64,000 bases of DNA from Heliocidaris erythrogramma (GCA_025617745.1 CM046858.1:44800048-44864047); one strand, 5' to 3'. Positions 49,524 to 61,112 are shown, counted from the first letter of the stretch. Numbers and translations are program-made. The notes: generated from the letters alone by a model not told the origin.

Positions 49524-49823
49524 GGCCCGTATTCTGAACTCCGGTTTAACTTAAAGCATGGTCTAAATCTGTGGTTTAACTATGGGTAGCCAAAATGTCA
49601 AAACTTTGTTTACTCTGTATATGTTCCTTATGTTTACTGGATTCTGGTCTCATGCTTTTAATGGTCAAGAAAACTATTGTACAGTTTTTTAAAAGTTTGA
49701 GTCCCAAAAATGCTGATAAATTGAATATCTACTGTTAGAGGTTTGTGTCACATTTGGCTGCCCATAGTTAAACCACATATTTAGACCATGGTTTAAGTTA
49801 AACCGGAGTTCAGAATACGGGCC
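49524..49823. mobile_element. 300-bp MITE with about 70-bp terminal inverted repeats
   Basis: GGCCCGTATTCTGAACTCCG begins the left end and, on the minus strand, the right end. The two arms match for about 70 bp with a handful of differences, through GGTTTAACTATGGG and the following AGCCAAA. TTT flanks both sides (49521-49523 and 49824-49826), a possible 3-bp duplication. No coding sequence. Confidence 0.85.
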
Positions 49824-50989
49824 TTTGTGTTCAGATTTTTCTGATGTATATCGAAACAGATAGTTGGGAACTATAGTTACGACTAAATATCATGATTTGG
49901 CAAAATCACATACAAACTACGGTAAAAGCTCCAAATCAATCCCTTTTTTTTCCTTACTCGACTATCCTCTGGATGCTTGTCTTGCAAATCATAAAGTTTG
50001 CTTTATTTAATGTCCTATTTCCATCGTTAAGCTTAATGTTAAGCGTTTCCTTTCATAAACATCAACGTCACTATATTTTATTCCATGGAATCCACCCTGT
50101 CTATCTCTATCGACTTTAATCTAACGACTAAAGAGGGATAGACCGGGTTTATAATGTTATTCTTTCTGATATTAACGAAGAGCAAAGCATATAGGGGATT
50201 TAACACAACGTGAAAATAAAATACAATGGTACTGTATATCCCTGCAATATCGTCATAGCTTAGTTGTTCTGCGATGAGAAATGTCAACTGATAAGAGCTA
50301 AAATCGCTCAAGGTTAAAATCAATTTTCAAGAACGCTGGATGGGGATAAGTTTTAATTGCTGGGGAGATAAATCAAATATTGGATTGTGATGATAATAAT
50401 AAGAAATTCACCTTTTCAACGGGCATGTTGTCTGTCGTGACGAACTCACTTAGCGTAATTAATTTCGTGAATTACAAACGGACGAAATTGAAAAGAGAGA
50501 AAATTGATTTGATGACATTGGACAGGCGGCTAACCTTTCACTGTGACGTGTATGTACTATATCAACGAAACCGAGGTGAAAAGGAAAATCTTTAATGAAA
50601 GAGCGGTCATTACCATGATTAATGTAAAGATAAGGACAATATACTTCAGCTAAAATGTCCTTCATGACTATTTCATGTCATAATCCTTACAGCGAAACAA
50701 AATGAACCTTTTTGATATATAATAATTCTGTATGCCCCTCCCCTCAGCTACACTATTTCCACGTATCCTGCCCATTTTTGCAATGTTTAGGCTTATTTTG
50801 AGTTCTTGTAATGGTATTTAATATTGTAAGAAACTGGCTTAAATTGATTTGAATGTAAAGTGTTGTTCGGGCCAGCAAAATTTAAGTGTAGTGGGAAAGT
50901 GGTTCTTTCACTGGATCCTCCATGACCATTTTGTAGAACTGTAGTACAGTAGTAGCATATGTTACAGATTACAAATATAGAGCAATGGT
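49824..50989. other. Non-coding, no gene seen
   Basis: AT-rich unique DNA with chance frames only. Confidence 0.5.
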
Positions 50990-50999
50990 TCATAGTCGG

Positions 51000-51600
51000 T
51001 TGACGGGCGTTGTCTTTCTGGATTTCAGAAAGGCATTCGACTTGGTCAGACATGGAATTGAAATGTTTCATCAGTTATCTTACGAATAGACAACAAGTAA
51101 CCATTGTAAAGGGTACCAAATCAGATAATTATGATAATAATAATAATAATAATATGTCTTGTTTACCCAGGGTAGCCTCATCAGTACTACATACTGTTCT
51201 CCCTGAGGGCCCTGCATATTATTCGTTTACTGATATGAGGATGATAGATACAGGTGTCCCGCAGGTGTCCATCCTAGGGCCATTGTTGTTCTCTATATTG
51301 TAAAAGATCTGCCAAGTGTCGTGAAAAAAATGTCAGATTATGCTGTATGCAGATGATGATGCACTAATGTATAGTGGGGTGGATGCAAATGAAATTGAAA
51401 CAGTTATAAAAGCTGAATTGCATACAGTGCCAAATTGGCTCAAAGAAAATAGTTTAACACTCAATGTCCCATTAATGTTGTTTGGATCTCCTCAGAAGGT
51501 CACAGAAATTGATCAATCAATTCATTTGACTGTAGACAAGGTCTAAGCCAGGTACAGACATTGAATACCTTGGAGTGTGTTTGGATCAATCTCTAGACTG
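51000..51600 (+). pseudogene. LINE reverse transcriptase fragment
   Basis: Recognisable blocks are VFLDFRKAFDLVRHG, then SYLTNRQQVTIVKG, then (after the nested SINE tail) GVPQVSILGPLLFSI and LYADDDALMYSG with the catalytic Asp pair. WLKENSLTLN follows. The sequence between the first two blocks is shortened compared with the family, the usual GVPQGS reads GVPQVS, and several frameshifts and stops separate the blocks. Non-functional; CR1/jockey-like by motif style. Confidence 0.8.
51136..51218 (-). mobile_element. SINE 3'-tail fragment nested in LINE
   Basis: Starts with a TAA run on the + strand, then TATGTCTTGTTTACCCAGGG and a stretch ending TGAGGGCCCTGC, nearly identical to 12228-12293. Only the last 80 bp or so of the element is present. 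It interrupts the reverse transcriptase remnant. Confidence 0.75.
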
Positions 51601-51835
51601 GAGAGAGTATATCAGATACACAAGCCAAACCCCTCCCCCCCCAAAAAAAAAAAGGCTGTAGGCCAGCTCTACTGAGCCTTCAAATATAGTCTCCACACAA
51701 TTTTTCTACAATTTTCTGGAGGCACTGAACATAATGTAGATGTATAGTAATGGAAGTATGTATATTTGGAAATCACTTGAATGCATTTTTTTGATTTTAT
51801 CTTATATATTCTAATTTTATAAAGGATTTATATTG

Positions 51836-51836
<1 letters not shown>

Positions 51837-51879
<43 letters not shown>

Positions 51880-51884
51880 CACAC

Positions 51885-51917
<33 letters not shown>

Positions 51918-51918
51918 A
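51837..51918. repeat. CA then TA microsatellite
   Basis: CA run to about 51876, short spacer, then TA run to 51917, immediately left of the 145-bp MITE. Confidence 0.95.
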
Positions 51919-51935
51919 TGATATCATATATTTGA

Positions 51936-52080
51936 CTAACGGGTACATTAGGTCGACAGTTGACAATACAGTTTATTTCGTCATAATAGAGACCCCTACA
52001 TTAGGTCGACAGTTGGTACATTAAGTCGACAGTTGGACAAAGAAAAAGAACAAAAACTGTCCTCCTAATGTACCCGATAG
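51936..52080. mobile_element. 145-bp MITE, copy 3, beside TA microsatellite
   Basis: Same ends and length as the copies at 14384 and 30497. The left flank TTTGA before CTAACGGG is shared with copy 1, so the element may start a few bases earlier. The right end reads CCCGATAG. TA-rich DNA lies on both sides. Confidence 0.8.
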
Positions 52081-52744
52081 GTGTTTATATATAATGATAT
52101 CATATATAATTTATGAAATAATTTTGTTTGAAGTATTCTTTCAATGTTACAATGTTTCATTTCTTATTATGCCGGAATGTATGTTATCACTATTAGAGAA
52201 TAGCTTTATTTCGTTTTGTGAAACAAGAAAATAATATTGTATGATATCATACTTATAATAAAAGTAAATACATAATGCTAATTTGAAGTATTGCTGTGAA
52301 ATCACATAATGCATTCATGAAATATGATGTGTAAATATGTCCTAAATCTAGAAAATATTTTTATGATTCATAATGTAATTTTTTTTGGTTTAAATATCGC
52401 ACTTAATGTATGGACGATATGTACATAATTCCATTTTCGAGATTACATATTGCATCCATTTGATTATGGCTATGTGTAATCGATATGTTGACTCATAATT
52501 TATCGTACTTATATTTTGATTCTTTTCTTCTCTTTAAAAGTGAAATAATATCTCACATTGTATCTCAGGAGTACATGTATGTGTATATATAAATACACCA
52601 TGTACATATGACTCCCTATTTGTTAATCTTGTATTATGTTTTATGTCATTGCCATTTGAATGTATGTTGATCTTTGCACAGGGCCCTAAGGTAGACCGGT
52701 ATTTCGTTTAGTGATGGGGCTACCCATAAAATCAAATGAAATCA

Positions 52745-52780
52745 TATATATATATATATATATTTTTTTTTTTTCAAAGT
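52745..52780. repeat. TA run and T run after LINE tail
   Basis: TA microsatellite followed by a T run directly after the LINE-like 3' end. Confidence 0.85.
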
Positions 52781-53431
52781 TTCAAAGTTCCAAAACTGAA
52801 TCGATCGATTGTTTGATTGATGACATTGATAGTATATATGATCCAATCTCCTATAGTTTTGTTGGTAAAACAAATATTCATCAATGAAGTTAAATATATT
52901 TCTCCAAGCTAATGACATTCCAAGGAATTAAGCCTGAATTGTGTTGTTGCATATACAAAAAAAAAAGGAGTAAGACATCGACAAAGAGGAGCAGAAGCTC
53001 ATTCTTTGATAAGAGAGCTTAGGTTATAATGAATGAAGTAATGAACATTTACATACACGCATCTCCGGGCAAAACGCGCTCCTCCGTTTCCATCGTATTC
53101 TGCCTCACTCTTTCACTTCAAATCTGTAGATCACTCTTTTAAATTCTCCAGAGAAAAATCTCAGATTCCTCTTTTTCCATTCCTGGAAAAACACGTTTTT
53201 TTAAAAGCAGTAAATTGTAGATGCCCCTGAGGATGTTATTAAGTCATGTAAGTAGCCCAGTTCGTGTTACCAATAGGCTTACGCCATTCACTGGTTGTTA
53301 AGTCGAAATTTGCTATAACAACAAGCAATGATTCCGTTCTCTTTCAATAATGATGAGAATTTGACGAATCAATTTTTGTAACAAAAAGAACAATTTTAGC
53401 GACTTCAATAAGTAACTTGCTTTGTTTTTAA
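52781..53431. other. Non-coding, no feature seen
   Basis: AT-rich unique sequence, no gene recognised. Confidence 0.5.
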
Positions 53432-53433
53432 TA

Positions 53434-54129
53434 CACTGTTAAAACATGTATTAAAAAACTGCGGATTAAAAAAATGTTGATTAAAAATCGCTCAACATTG
53501 GTTATAAAATGGGTGTTGGTTAAAAATGACTTTTAATCTTGCGTGGGTTAAAAAATATTGTTGATTAACAATTATTGTTTTTAATCATCAATATGACAAA
53601 AACTGAATCTAGAACAGTTTTTTGAGAAAAAGATATAAGCATCAATGTAGGCGTAAAGGCGTAGTCTACCGGCCTGGCTTAGTCAAGTCTAGTCCAGGTC
53701 TGAGCAGGTCGAACTTCCCAAACCGCTGAACGTAGAAAGCAAGATCACTGTGTAGATCTATTTCTTTATAAGACTAGCTAGACAACAATTACAGATATGA
53801 AAAGAGTTTCTCCGGGAAGTTTTTCACCAAATAAAACTAACAAACAAATGGTTAAACATTTAACCAACAAAATAAAATTAACCAACCAATGGTTAAACAT
53901 TTAACCAACAATATGTTTTAGTTTAATCAACACCGATTTAACCAACGTTGAGCAAAATACGATTAACCAACAAATGATTAAAACCTTTAATCAACCACAG
54001 GTTAAACTTTAATCAACAGGCCGTTGATTAAAGTTTGAACCTACAAATTTCTGGTACACCTGGTAATCCTCGGTTGATTAAAATTTTTTACCAACAAGAT
54101 TAAAAATTTTAATCAACGTTCTAACAGTG
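53434..54129. mobile_element. Non-autonomous DNA transposon with GATTAA/GGTTAAA arrays
   Basis: The ends CACTGTTAAAAC and CACTGTTAGAAC (minus strand) are flanked by TA at 53432-53433 and 54130-54131. The outer parts carry at least 14 GATTAA/TTAATC hexamers and several GGTTAAA/TTTAACC copies in both orientations, often as GTTGATTAAA. The middle (about 53600-53790) lacks the motif. No transposase. TA duplication suggests Tc1/mariner or a CACTG-type element; unresolved. Confidence 0.7.
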
Positions 54130-54131
54130 TA

Positions 54132-55204
54132 GAAATATAATTGATTATTATATCAGAATATGTTTCCCGTACTTTTTCTTCTTGCCACTTCAACATACAA
54201 GTATATCTTGAAAGAGTATCATGTAGCTAGACGTGCAACTTTATCAGTACCATGTAATTATTAGTTTTTAGTAATATCTTCTTCTTATGTTTACCCAGTA
54301 TATGGTTATTGTATTGAAGAGCGCTTGCTGGGCAATGGGAGCGGAACCTACTACGAGTCACATAGACCCTGTATGTGGCAAAGGTTGCATTGTCTATACG
54401 TTCATATTCTCAGTTTTATAAAGATAACAAATTTCTTCGAATAGCTGATTATATAAACTGACATGAAAGGGGTCCAATAATACTCTTTAACATCACAAAG
54501 AAAGCGCCGTCTCAATCTTCCTAACGGAACTGTACACAGATTGAACGAGATTGCTAATTGAAGTACGAATAATCTAACCCCCTTCCACACGACATTAAAG
54601 TACCGGTAATGCATCCATCATATTGTCAAATTCGCCGAGATTTAATTGAGGCAAAATAAACAGGCCTATAACACTTCTTAATTTGCCTCTAGCATGTCTA
54701 GTGGCTGAACTTTTGTTGAAACACAAAGACTATGGCGTTTACTATGACATTCGCTACTTTGGTATGCCATGGTATCAGGTGGGTTTATTTTGTATCTAAA
54801 TATACAAGTAGACAGGTGATTCCTATTCGTATTTTCTATATTTGCTTCGGTTTTTTTTTTAGCGAGATGCATAATTAATGGATCAGTTTAATAATACATG
54901 ACATTAGCGCTTCTAGCTTGTCGGCTGAGCGTTGTGCACCTGTGTAATTTGAAAATAAACCAGCTGCACTGCTGCAGATCATGTGATGAAGTGAAGTACT
55001 TTTACTTGTGTGATGCGTGATCAGAATGATTATGTCCTCTTATAGGACGACGATGGATATTGCCTTTGCAGAAAAAGCGCACTAAAATGTTAAGGCCTAA
55101 CGCCAGCTGTCACAATCACAGTTAAATTCGAATGGTTGATTTTTGTTGTGAACCATTAGGTCAACTGCCCAGAATTTTTGGTCACCTTTTTCGAATTTTC
55201 TAAC
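54132..55204. other. Non-coding, no gene seen
   Basis: Unique AT-rich DNA with chance frames. Confidence 0.5.
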
Positions 55205-55940
55205 CATCAGAAAAAACAAAAAAGTGACAGAGGAAGAAAATGAAAAGAAGGTAGAAATGAAGTAAAGATAAAGAGAGAGAGAAAGAGGAGAAACAGGAAG
55301 AGAAAGAAATGGGGGAAGGAGAGAGAGGGAGGGGTAAAAGAGAACTTGAGAATGAGAGAGAGAGGGAGGGGTGAAGGGAGGACGTGCTACTGTTGATTGT
55401 TTTCATTGCACCGTGAATAGTCTCGGGTTCGGCCCCTAAGCCCACTCAAAAGGGTAAAGAACAGGAATTGTCTTACTTTGTTACCCCTGCACCGAGTCAG
55501 ATTCCCTTTAACTCCTTTTAAACGAGTTGTTCTGGCAATATAAGTGAATGGTACGTCAGTCCATGGTGACTTGCGTTGTTTGACATGCAAACATAGAGAT
55601 GGCTGTGAGCTATGTTTTTCCCCCTCTCACGAGGTATCTTGTGACGGATTAAAAGACCATAAGACGGATTGATGGGCCTGATTCCCTGTTTTCGGAGGTT
55701 AATCAGTCCCCGCTTGACTCTTCCTACTCGTGTCTCCTTTTATCTCCGCTCTATTTGTATCGCAGCTACCCCTCCCTCCCTCCATTTCAATTCGAATTCT
55801 CTATTTTCTATTTTTAGAACAAACTCTTTCTTTCCTTTGACTTTTTCACCCCTCCCGGCCTCCATCCGAACTTTATCTATTTTTTCTTGACCAACAATCT
55901 CTCTTTTTCTCTTCCTCTCTTTCTCTCTCTCTCTCTTACC
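55205..55940. repeat. GA-rich tract, spacer, CT-rich tract
   Basis: GA-rich at about 55205-55382 and CT-rich at about 55890-55940. The sequence between (55390-55890) has no recognised gene; GGGTTCGGCCCC at about 55431 is a weak B-box-like match. Confidence 0.75.
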
Positions 55941-56390
55941 TATCCCTCCATTTCAATGGAAGGACATTTGGGCTTATTTTGTTTAAAATATAATACAATG
56001 CTGCATACATGTTGCAAAGATGACTAAAGAACATGACGAATATCACCTAGCTTAGCTTTGTGTCTTTATATTTTGTTTAGTTTCTTTGCATTGTACTCAA
56101 CGGAGTTACAAAATGCGTTACTTCTGTGTGCAAATTGCTTTTGACATCGCTCACTTAAAAACTTTCAAATTCATTAATGCATGACGATATCATAACCTAT
56201 TTGGTATCATATGAAAGAGGATGACAAAAAAGAAACTTTGTCGGGAATAATAAATCAATCAGGGCATAATGATTATTTTATTTTTATTTCATGTGAAAAT
56301 TTGGGTTTCCTTTTTAAGAAACACAGTATATAGCGCATTCGATTTTTTTCAAGCAAGAAGAGAGGGAGAGAGAGAGAGAGAGAGAAAGAG

Positions 56391-56426
<36 letters not shown>

Positions 56427-58643
56427 GGGGGGGGGGGGGTATAGTTGGGGTTGGGGAGATAAAAAGAGGAGTGGGGCGCTGAACTGTATTTTAATGTCAT
56501 GGATGTCGGTACAGAGATTCATCATTCATGTCTCAAGGGGGGAAATGTTTTCAAAGTTCATGCCGACAATTTTGTTGAAGTTTATCCAGGAAATGAATGT
56601 TGTGGGGCATCATTCATGATTGATGAAGCATAGACATGATTAATTCGCCGCAGAGGAATACACACCCTATATATATGCATAAAGTGACCATTAAATGCCA
56701 AGTAGAATAAGAAAAACACCGTACATGTACTTGCAATATAATCATGTTTATAATCAAATCACCAAAATAAAAACAAACCCCAAACAAAACAAGAAATCCC
56801 CAAAGAAGAAGAAGAAGAAATATAAAAGAAGGATCGACGGATCAGTATATAAGGACGGGACCTTCGGGATAAGTATCGAATTTATGATAAACAACCATTT
56901 TAATATCCGATGTAACGCTGAGGATTGCGTGACAAACTGGCGGTGAGCAAAGCAAGAAGACGAGCATACAAACGACTTTGTGACGAGGAGCACCGCTGAC
57001 AAGGGTGGGAGAGGGCGAGGGGGCGGGGTGTGGAGGAGGAGGCGGAGGAGTGGCACACCTGTTTAGAAATTCTATCGGCAAGTTTATAATCGTTCCACGA
57101 AATTTGTGTATATGAGGACCCTTTCTTTCACAGATTGTTTCAATCCCTGTTTTAACTCCCTAATACGTTCCTAAAATACATCTGCAAATTTATTCGGACT
57201 CCCCCATCAAAAAATGACCTAGCGATGCCCCCGGTAGACAACTATTTGTCTCTGAGTAGGGGCGTCATCATTACGTCACAAGACGTCTAGCTTATTAGCA
57301 CCTGTCTTTTTCAATCTGTCAAAGCTTTAAAACGCGCGATTTACATTAAGAAAAAGTCCTGCACAAACCGCCGGCCTCCTTGAAACTGCTGAACATAGCT
57401 ATCTTTTAATGTGTATTTTTATTTGGGAGTAAAAACCAGCACCTGTGCGAGAATTTGATCCAGTTTATCAAATGAATGGCTTTGATCATTTCTAAAATGC
57501 ACTGTGATGGCTGCTATAACGGTACGATGTAAGAGTTACCGATGGCATACAGGGAGCGCTTGTTCTTGGTAATGTCAGATATATTTATCCAGTTGTTATT
57601 GATTGGCATAAATGCTTGACTGCTACTTTTAGGGTTTTTTTCTATCAAAAATGAGTATAGATACTACGACAGCAGCTGTCCATCTATATGCTTTTTTTCT
57701 CCTCGATATATCAGGGCAATCAGCTATCTTAATTAAATAATGATAATGTGTTATCCTCTTTACTTTCTGTATTAAAAAAAAAATGAAAATACGGACTAAG
57801 AGTTAAAAAGCTTTGTATAACTAATTTTTTTTTAATTATATTTTTTTAGCTAGTTTACATAAGAGGAAAAATACTTTATTTGTTCAAACAATATTAATGC
57901 ACATACAAAACATTCCTTACTTGATATGAACTCCTGTATAAAGCGATAGAAAAAAACAATAACTCTACTTGCTGCAATTTGTATAACTAATTTTGTTCAT
58001 AGACATTAATCATATACAGATATTATAAAGACGAACATGCCCCTTCTGGAAAATACGTGCGCCAAAAACTGTTAATATTTCCCATTCATTTAAATATTCT
58101 TTATCCATGTATAAGAAACTATTTGACCCAATGATTTGATTCAACAGGAATATATATATATAAAAGACTTTTATTTTTTAATTGATTGTAAATCCACTTC
58201 CAAAATACATTTCTCCCTCTGAAAAAAGTGGTATAGTTTGGAAGAAGCATGCCAAATCCAATAAGCCAGTTCGGGGTTAGCGCATGGTACAAATGACCCC
58301 AAATATCCACAGATATTTTTGACATGGAGGGTCCCTTTATGTGCACTTCAGAAAAATAACTCTGGGAGTGATAGAGGTGCCTCATGAATAGCTTTTGTTT
58401 CCCCCTCTAAAAAGAATACTTCCACCTGGATATCATGGAATGCACCATTAGTGCATAATTGAATAATGATTACATGACATTCATGAGCACATATCGAATA
58501 TTAGTGTCAGTGGGTTTTAGAATTTTGTACAGATGACCTTTATCTGCTCATGCTCAGATTGCATCTCCGAAATGGCTTATTCATGCAATATTCTGTTGCT
58601 ATGGATGTATATCATCGATATTCTCCATTCTATCTTCTCTTAG
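55941..58643. other. Non-coding DNA upstream of receptor exon (probably intron)
   Basis: GA run and G run at about 56358-56440, short GAA run at 56807-56820, otherwise AT-rich. As the next exon starts in phase 1 and the preceding receptor exon was not found, this stretch is probably part of a long intron (inference). It ends in a pyrimidine-rich acceptor at 58621-58643. Confidence 0.5.
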
Positions 58644-58890
58644 GCAACTATGGTGAAAGCGGAATGCAGGCGTTTCGTGCCCTTGCCGAAGCCCGAGGAA
58701 TCTGCATCGCAGCCTCGGCCAGTATCTACAGCGGATCGAAGGCCTCGGAGTTTGATAAGATCATCGACACCTTGGAAGACACACCTACAGCGCATGTCGT
58801 GGTCTGTTTCTGCGAGGGCATCACTGTCACCAAACTCTTAACGGCTACCAGGAGGAAAGGAAAGATTGGGAAGTATCTGGTGATTGGAAG
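58644..58890 (+). CDS. Metabotropic glutamate receptor, group I-like, internal exon (ligand-binding domain)
   Basis: This exon encodes about 82 residues of the extracellular Venus-flytrap domain of a class C GPCR that binds glutamate at the cell surface. It begins NYGESGMQAFRALAEARG and includes IYS and VVVCFCEGITV. The CFCEG block is typical of group I receptors (mGluR1/5). In rat mGluR1 the equivalents are Tyr236 in IYS, the Cys289/Cys291 pair and Glu292; all are kept here. The boundaries are a pyrimidine-rich TCTCTTAG acceptor (58643) and GTGCGT donor (58891). The exon enters with one codon base supplied upstream and leaves with two (AG). An in-frame ATG at 58550 lies before the acceptor and is not the start. 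The upstream exon was not located. Group I versus an invertebrate-specific class cannot be settled from 170 residues. Confidence 0.93.
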
Positions 58891-59852
58891 GTGCGTACAT
58901 GAATAATCAATGAATATCAAACAGAGTGGCATAGCCAGGGCCAAGCGCTTGTGGGGGCACTAATATCAAAGCCGGATGGACACCTGAAATAATAGGTGGA
59001 CGAAATGCGAGATATTACAGGGCCATAGATGGAGGAAAGGAGTGGCATAGGGTAGTACTGTCTTCTTTACACGTTGCCTTTTCTCTTTGTCGCTCTCTCT
59101 CCGCCCTCTCTCTCTTTCTCTCGCTCCCTTCCCTGGTTTCTGAAGTCGATGAGGGGCGGGGGTGGGGAAGGTACTTTCACCCGTTCTCCTCTATAGCACA
59201 ATCACTTATTAATAAGAATTCCTACAATATTTTAAAACTTCGCGTTATACAAAGGGGCTTTCTAGTGGATTATTACGTGAGTTTGTAATGGGGGAGGATA
59301 TGACCTCCACATTGCGTTCCATATTTCCGTATTGCTGTTTGCAAATCTGTGAATTTGAGAATTCCTACTTCATATCTGTTTGTTGGAAAATCGTTGACAA
59401 CCTTGTCAGCAAGTTTAGAACCTTCCTCTCCCTTCGAATATATTGTCGCATCGCCTCTTAGATATTCCATGTCGCATGCAATTTAAAAGGGAACTTGAAT
59501 GAAACGAAAATACGTGACACGGCAATCTGAATATTTTCATTGTCAATGCAGATGTTTTTAGATTAGATTTCTTTATTCGTGAGTTATACCTAATTTTTCA
59601 ATCGTAACTTTGTTCAATGTTAGTTTTCTTAGTGCTCCTTGGTTCCGTTTCATAAGACTTACAAATTACGATAGTTGTTATAAGCTACTGAAATCCTTGC
59701 ATCTCATTGGCTGAGAGCGAATTTGTCATAGAAATGTGAAGTTGTTACTGATAACAAGTTTAGTTTTTATGAAACAGGGCCCATGTGGTAATGACGTTTT
59801 CGTCTGCAATTTCTCTGTAAGTCTGATGTCTTTCTCTTTTCCCATAACCTAG
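58891..59852 (+). other. Receptor intron (962 bp)
   Basis: GT...AG intron between the two receptor exons. It contains a left-end-like fragment of the hAT MITE family (AGTGGCATAGCCAGGG at about 58925), a CT-rich tract (59085-59135) and a minus-strand open frame at 59273-59470 of unknown meaning. Confidence 0.9.
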
Positions 59853-60115
59853 TGATGGCTGGGCCAATCGCAAGGAGGTCGTCCGCGAAGTCGAGGAGGA
59901 AGCAATCGGTGCAATCTCCATCAAGCCCCACACCGAACACTACGTCGACTTCGACTCCTATTACTTCGATCTCCGTCCCGACAACAACACCAGGAACCCT
60001 TGGTTTCGAGGTTTCTGGCAAGAGCGATTCAACTGTTTGTTGCCGACATCAGACGCAGAGTCAACTGATGCACCCCTGTCAGGATTTTATCTCAACTCAC
60101 CGAAAAACTGTACAG
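59853..60115 (+). CDS. Metabotropic glutamate receptor, group I-like, next exon (ligand-binding domain)
   Basis: Joined to the previous exon, the split codon AG+T gives Ser and creates GSDGWANRKEVV, matching the conserved SDGWADR motif. Its Asp and Arg correspond to glutamate-contacting Asp318 and Arg323 of rat mGluR1. The Asp between them is Asn here. The exon continues through NTRNPWFRGFWQERFNC, another strongly conserved block, and ends NCTG after a Cys that should pair with the Cys of RFNC (Cys378-Cys394 in rat mGluR1). The loop between these cysteines is about 24 residues here, longer than in the vertebrate protein. Boundaries: acceptor CATAACCTAG and donor GTATGG at 60116; the exon leaves in phase 1. 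The following exon (rest of the domain, Cys-rich region, seven helices) is outside the window or unrecognised. Confidence 0.93.
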
Positions 60116-61112
60116 GTATGGGCACCTGAACGACTCATGTGCATACTGGAATTTTAGGATTTCAGGCAGGTCACAATAAAACATTAACATACTCATTATA
60201 TATTCATATTAAAAATTTCACGCTATTTTGAAAGCCACTGTAATGATGCTGATGATCAGACGATTCGGATATTTTTTTCGAAATGTTTAAATTATGATTT
60301 AATCAGAACGGACGATACCCTGACCATGCTGAAGGAATTCGTAAGTAGTCTCCTCTCCCAGTGAAAATCTGGTGAAAGAATTAATTAATTATTAATATAG
60401 TGAATTGCTTACAAATCTGAGTAAATCCTTCATTATAGTATGGTTTTAAAGTTTTTAAATCTTTTTATGAAGTTAGTGTAGCTATAATTTATCCCCTCGG
60501 TTTTATTCGCTAATATTTGGTTCTTGGACTTAACAAGCAGCAATGAAAATTAAATACGAACAAATTACCTTTTTTTCCAAAGGGGGGGGGGGGGGGGAGG
60601 CTGCTTCAAAGGAAGATATCGATTAAAGAAGTTTGCCATTATCTAAAACCTGAAAATTCAATAAATTTATTTCAACCGCACATATAACATGTATAATTAT
60701 AGAGTATGGCTAGGAAAGGACCGGCAACACCTGAGATATCTGCAATTTATTGCATAAATTTTTTCCGAGTAAAACGAAAGCAAGATGCTATTTGGGGAAA
60801 GGCGTTTTAATTCTAAGGCTGTTTTTTGTGAGGCAATGTCATTTTCAAAATTTGATACTTTTTGCAATAGTCTGACAGTAGTCATGCTTGAAGAAGCGTG
60901 AAATTTGGCTATGACAGCTTCTCGTACAGTAAGCTTTGTTGACATACGCATGACTGCTCTCTCTTTGAAAACGAAGACACCTCCTAAATTCTCTGGTAAG
61001 CAAAATAAAGGAGAAAAAAGGTGCAAAGGGGGAGGGGTGGGGCACACTTTGGTTTGAAAATTGGGGGGGGGGGGGGTCACGGGCTGGAAATGCCCCCTAA
61101 ATCAGCCACTGA
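60116..61112 (+). other. Start of next receptor intron
   Basis: No exon recognised. G runs at 60582-60598 and 61063-61077. CCCCCTAAATCAGCCACTG at about 61093-61111 is a right end of the hAT-type MITE family with no visible left partner. Confidence 0.55.

Larger units (their letters stand above)
50990..52742 (+). mobile_element. Heavily decayed LINE with nested insertions
   Basis: Reverse transcriptase remnants run from about 51000 to 51600. A LINE-type 3' end stands at about 52670-52742 (AGGGCCCTAAGGTAGACCGG, then GGGGCTACCC, then an ATCAAATGAAAT tail). A minus-strand SINE tail is inserted at 51136-51218, and a CA/TA microsatellite with the third 145-bp MITE lies at 51837-52080. Assigning the 3' end to the same LINE copy is inference. 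Confidence 0.65.

Noticed and set aside
58550..58643. ATG-initiated extension in front of the receptor exon
   Set aside because: Homology to mGluRs starts exactly at the splice acceptor (58644); the upstream part is intron-like and ends in a pyrimidine tract plus AG.
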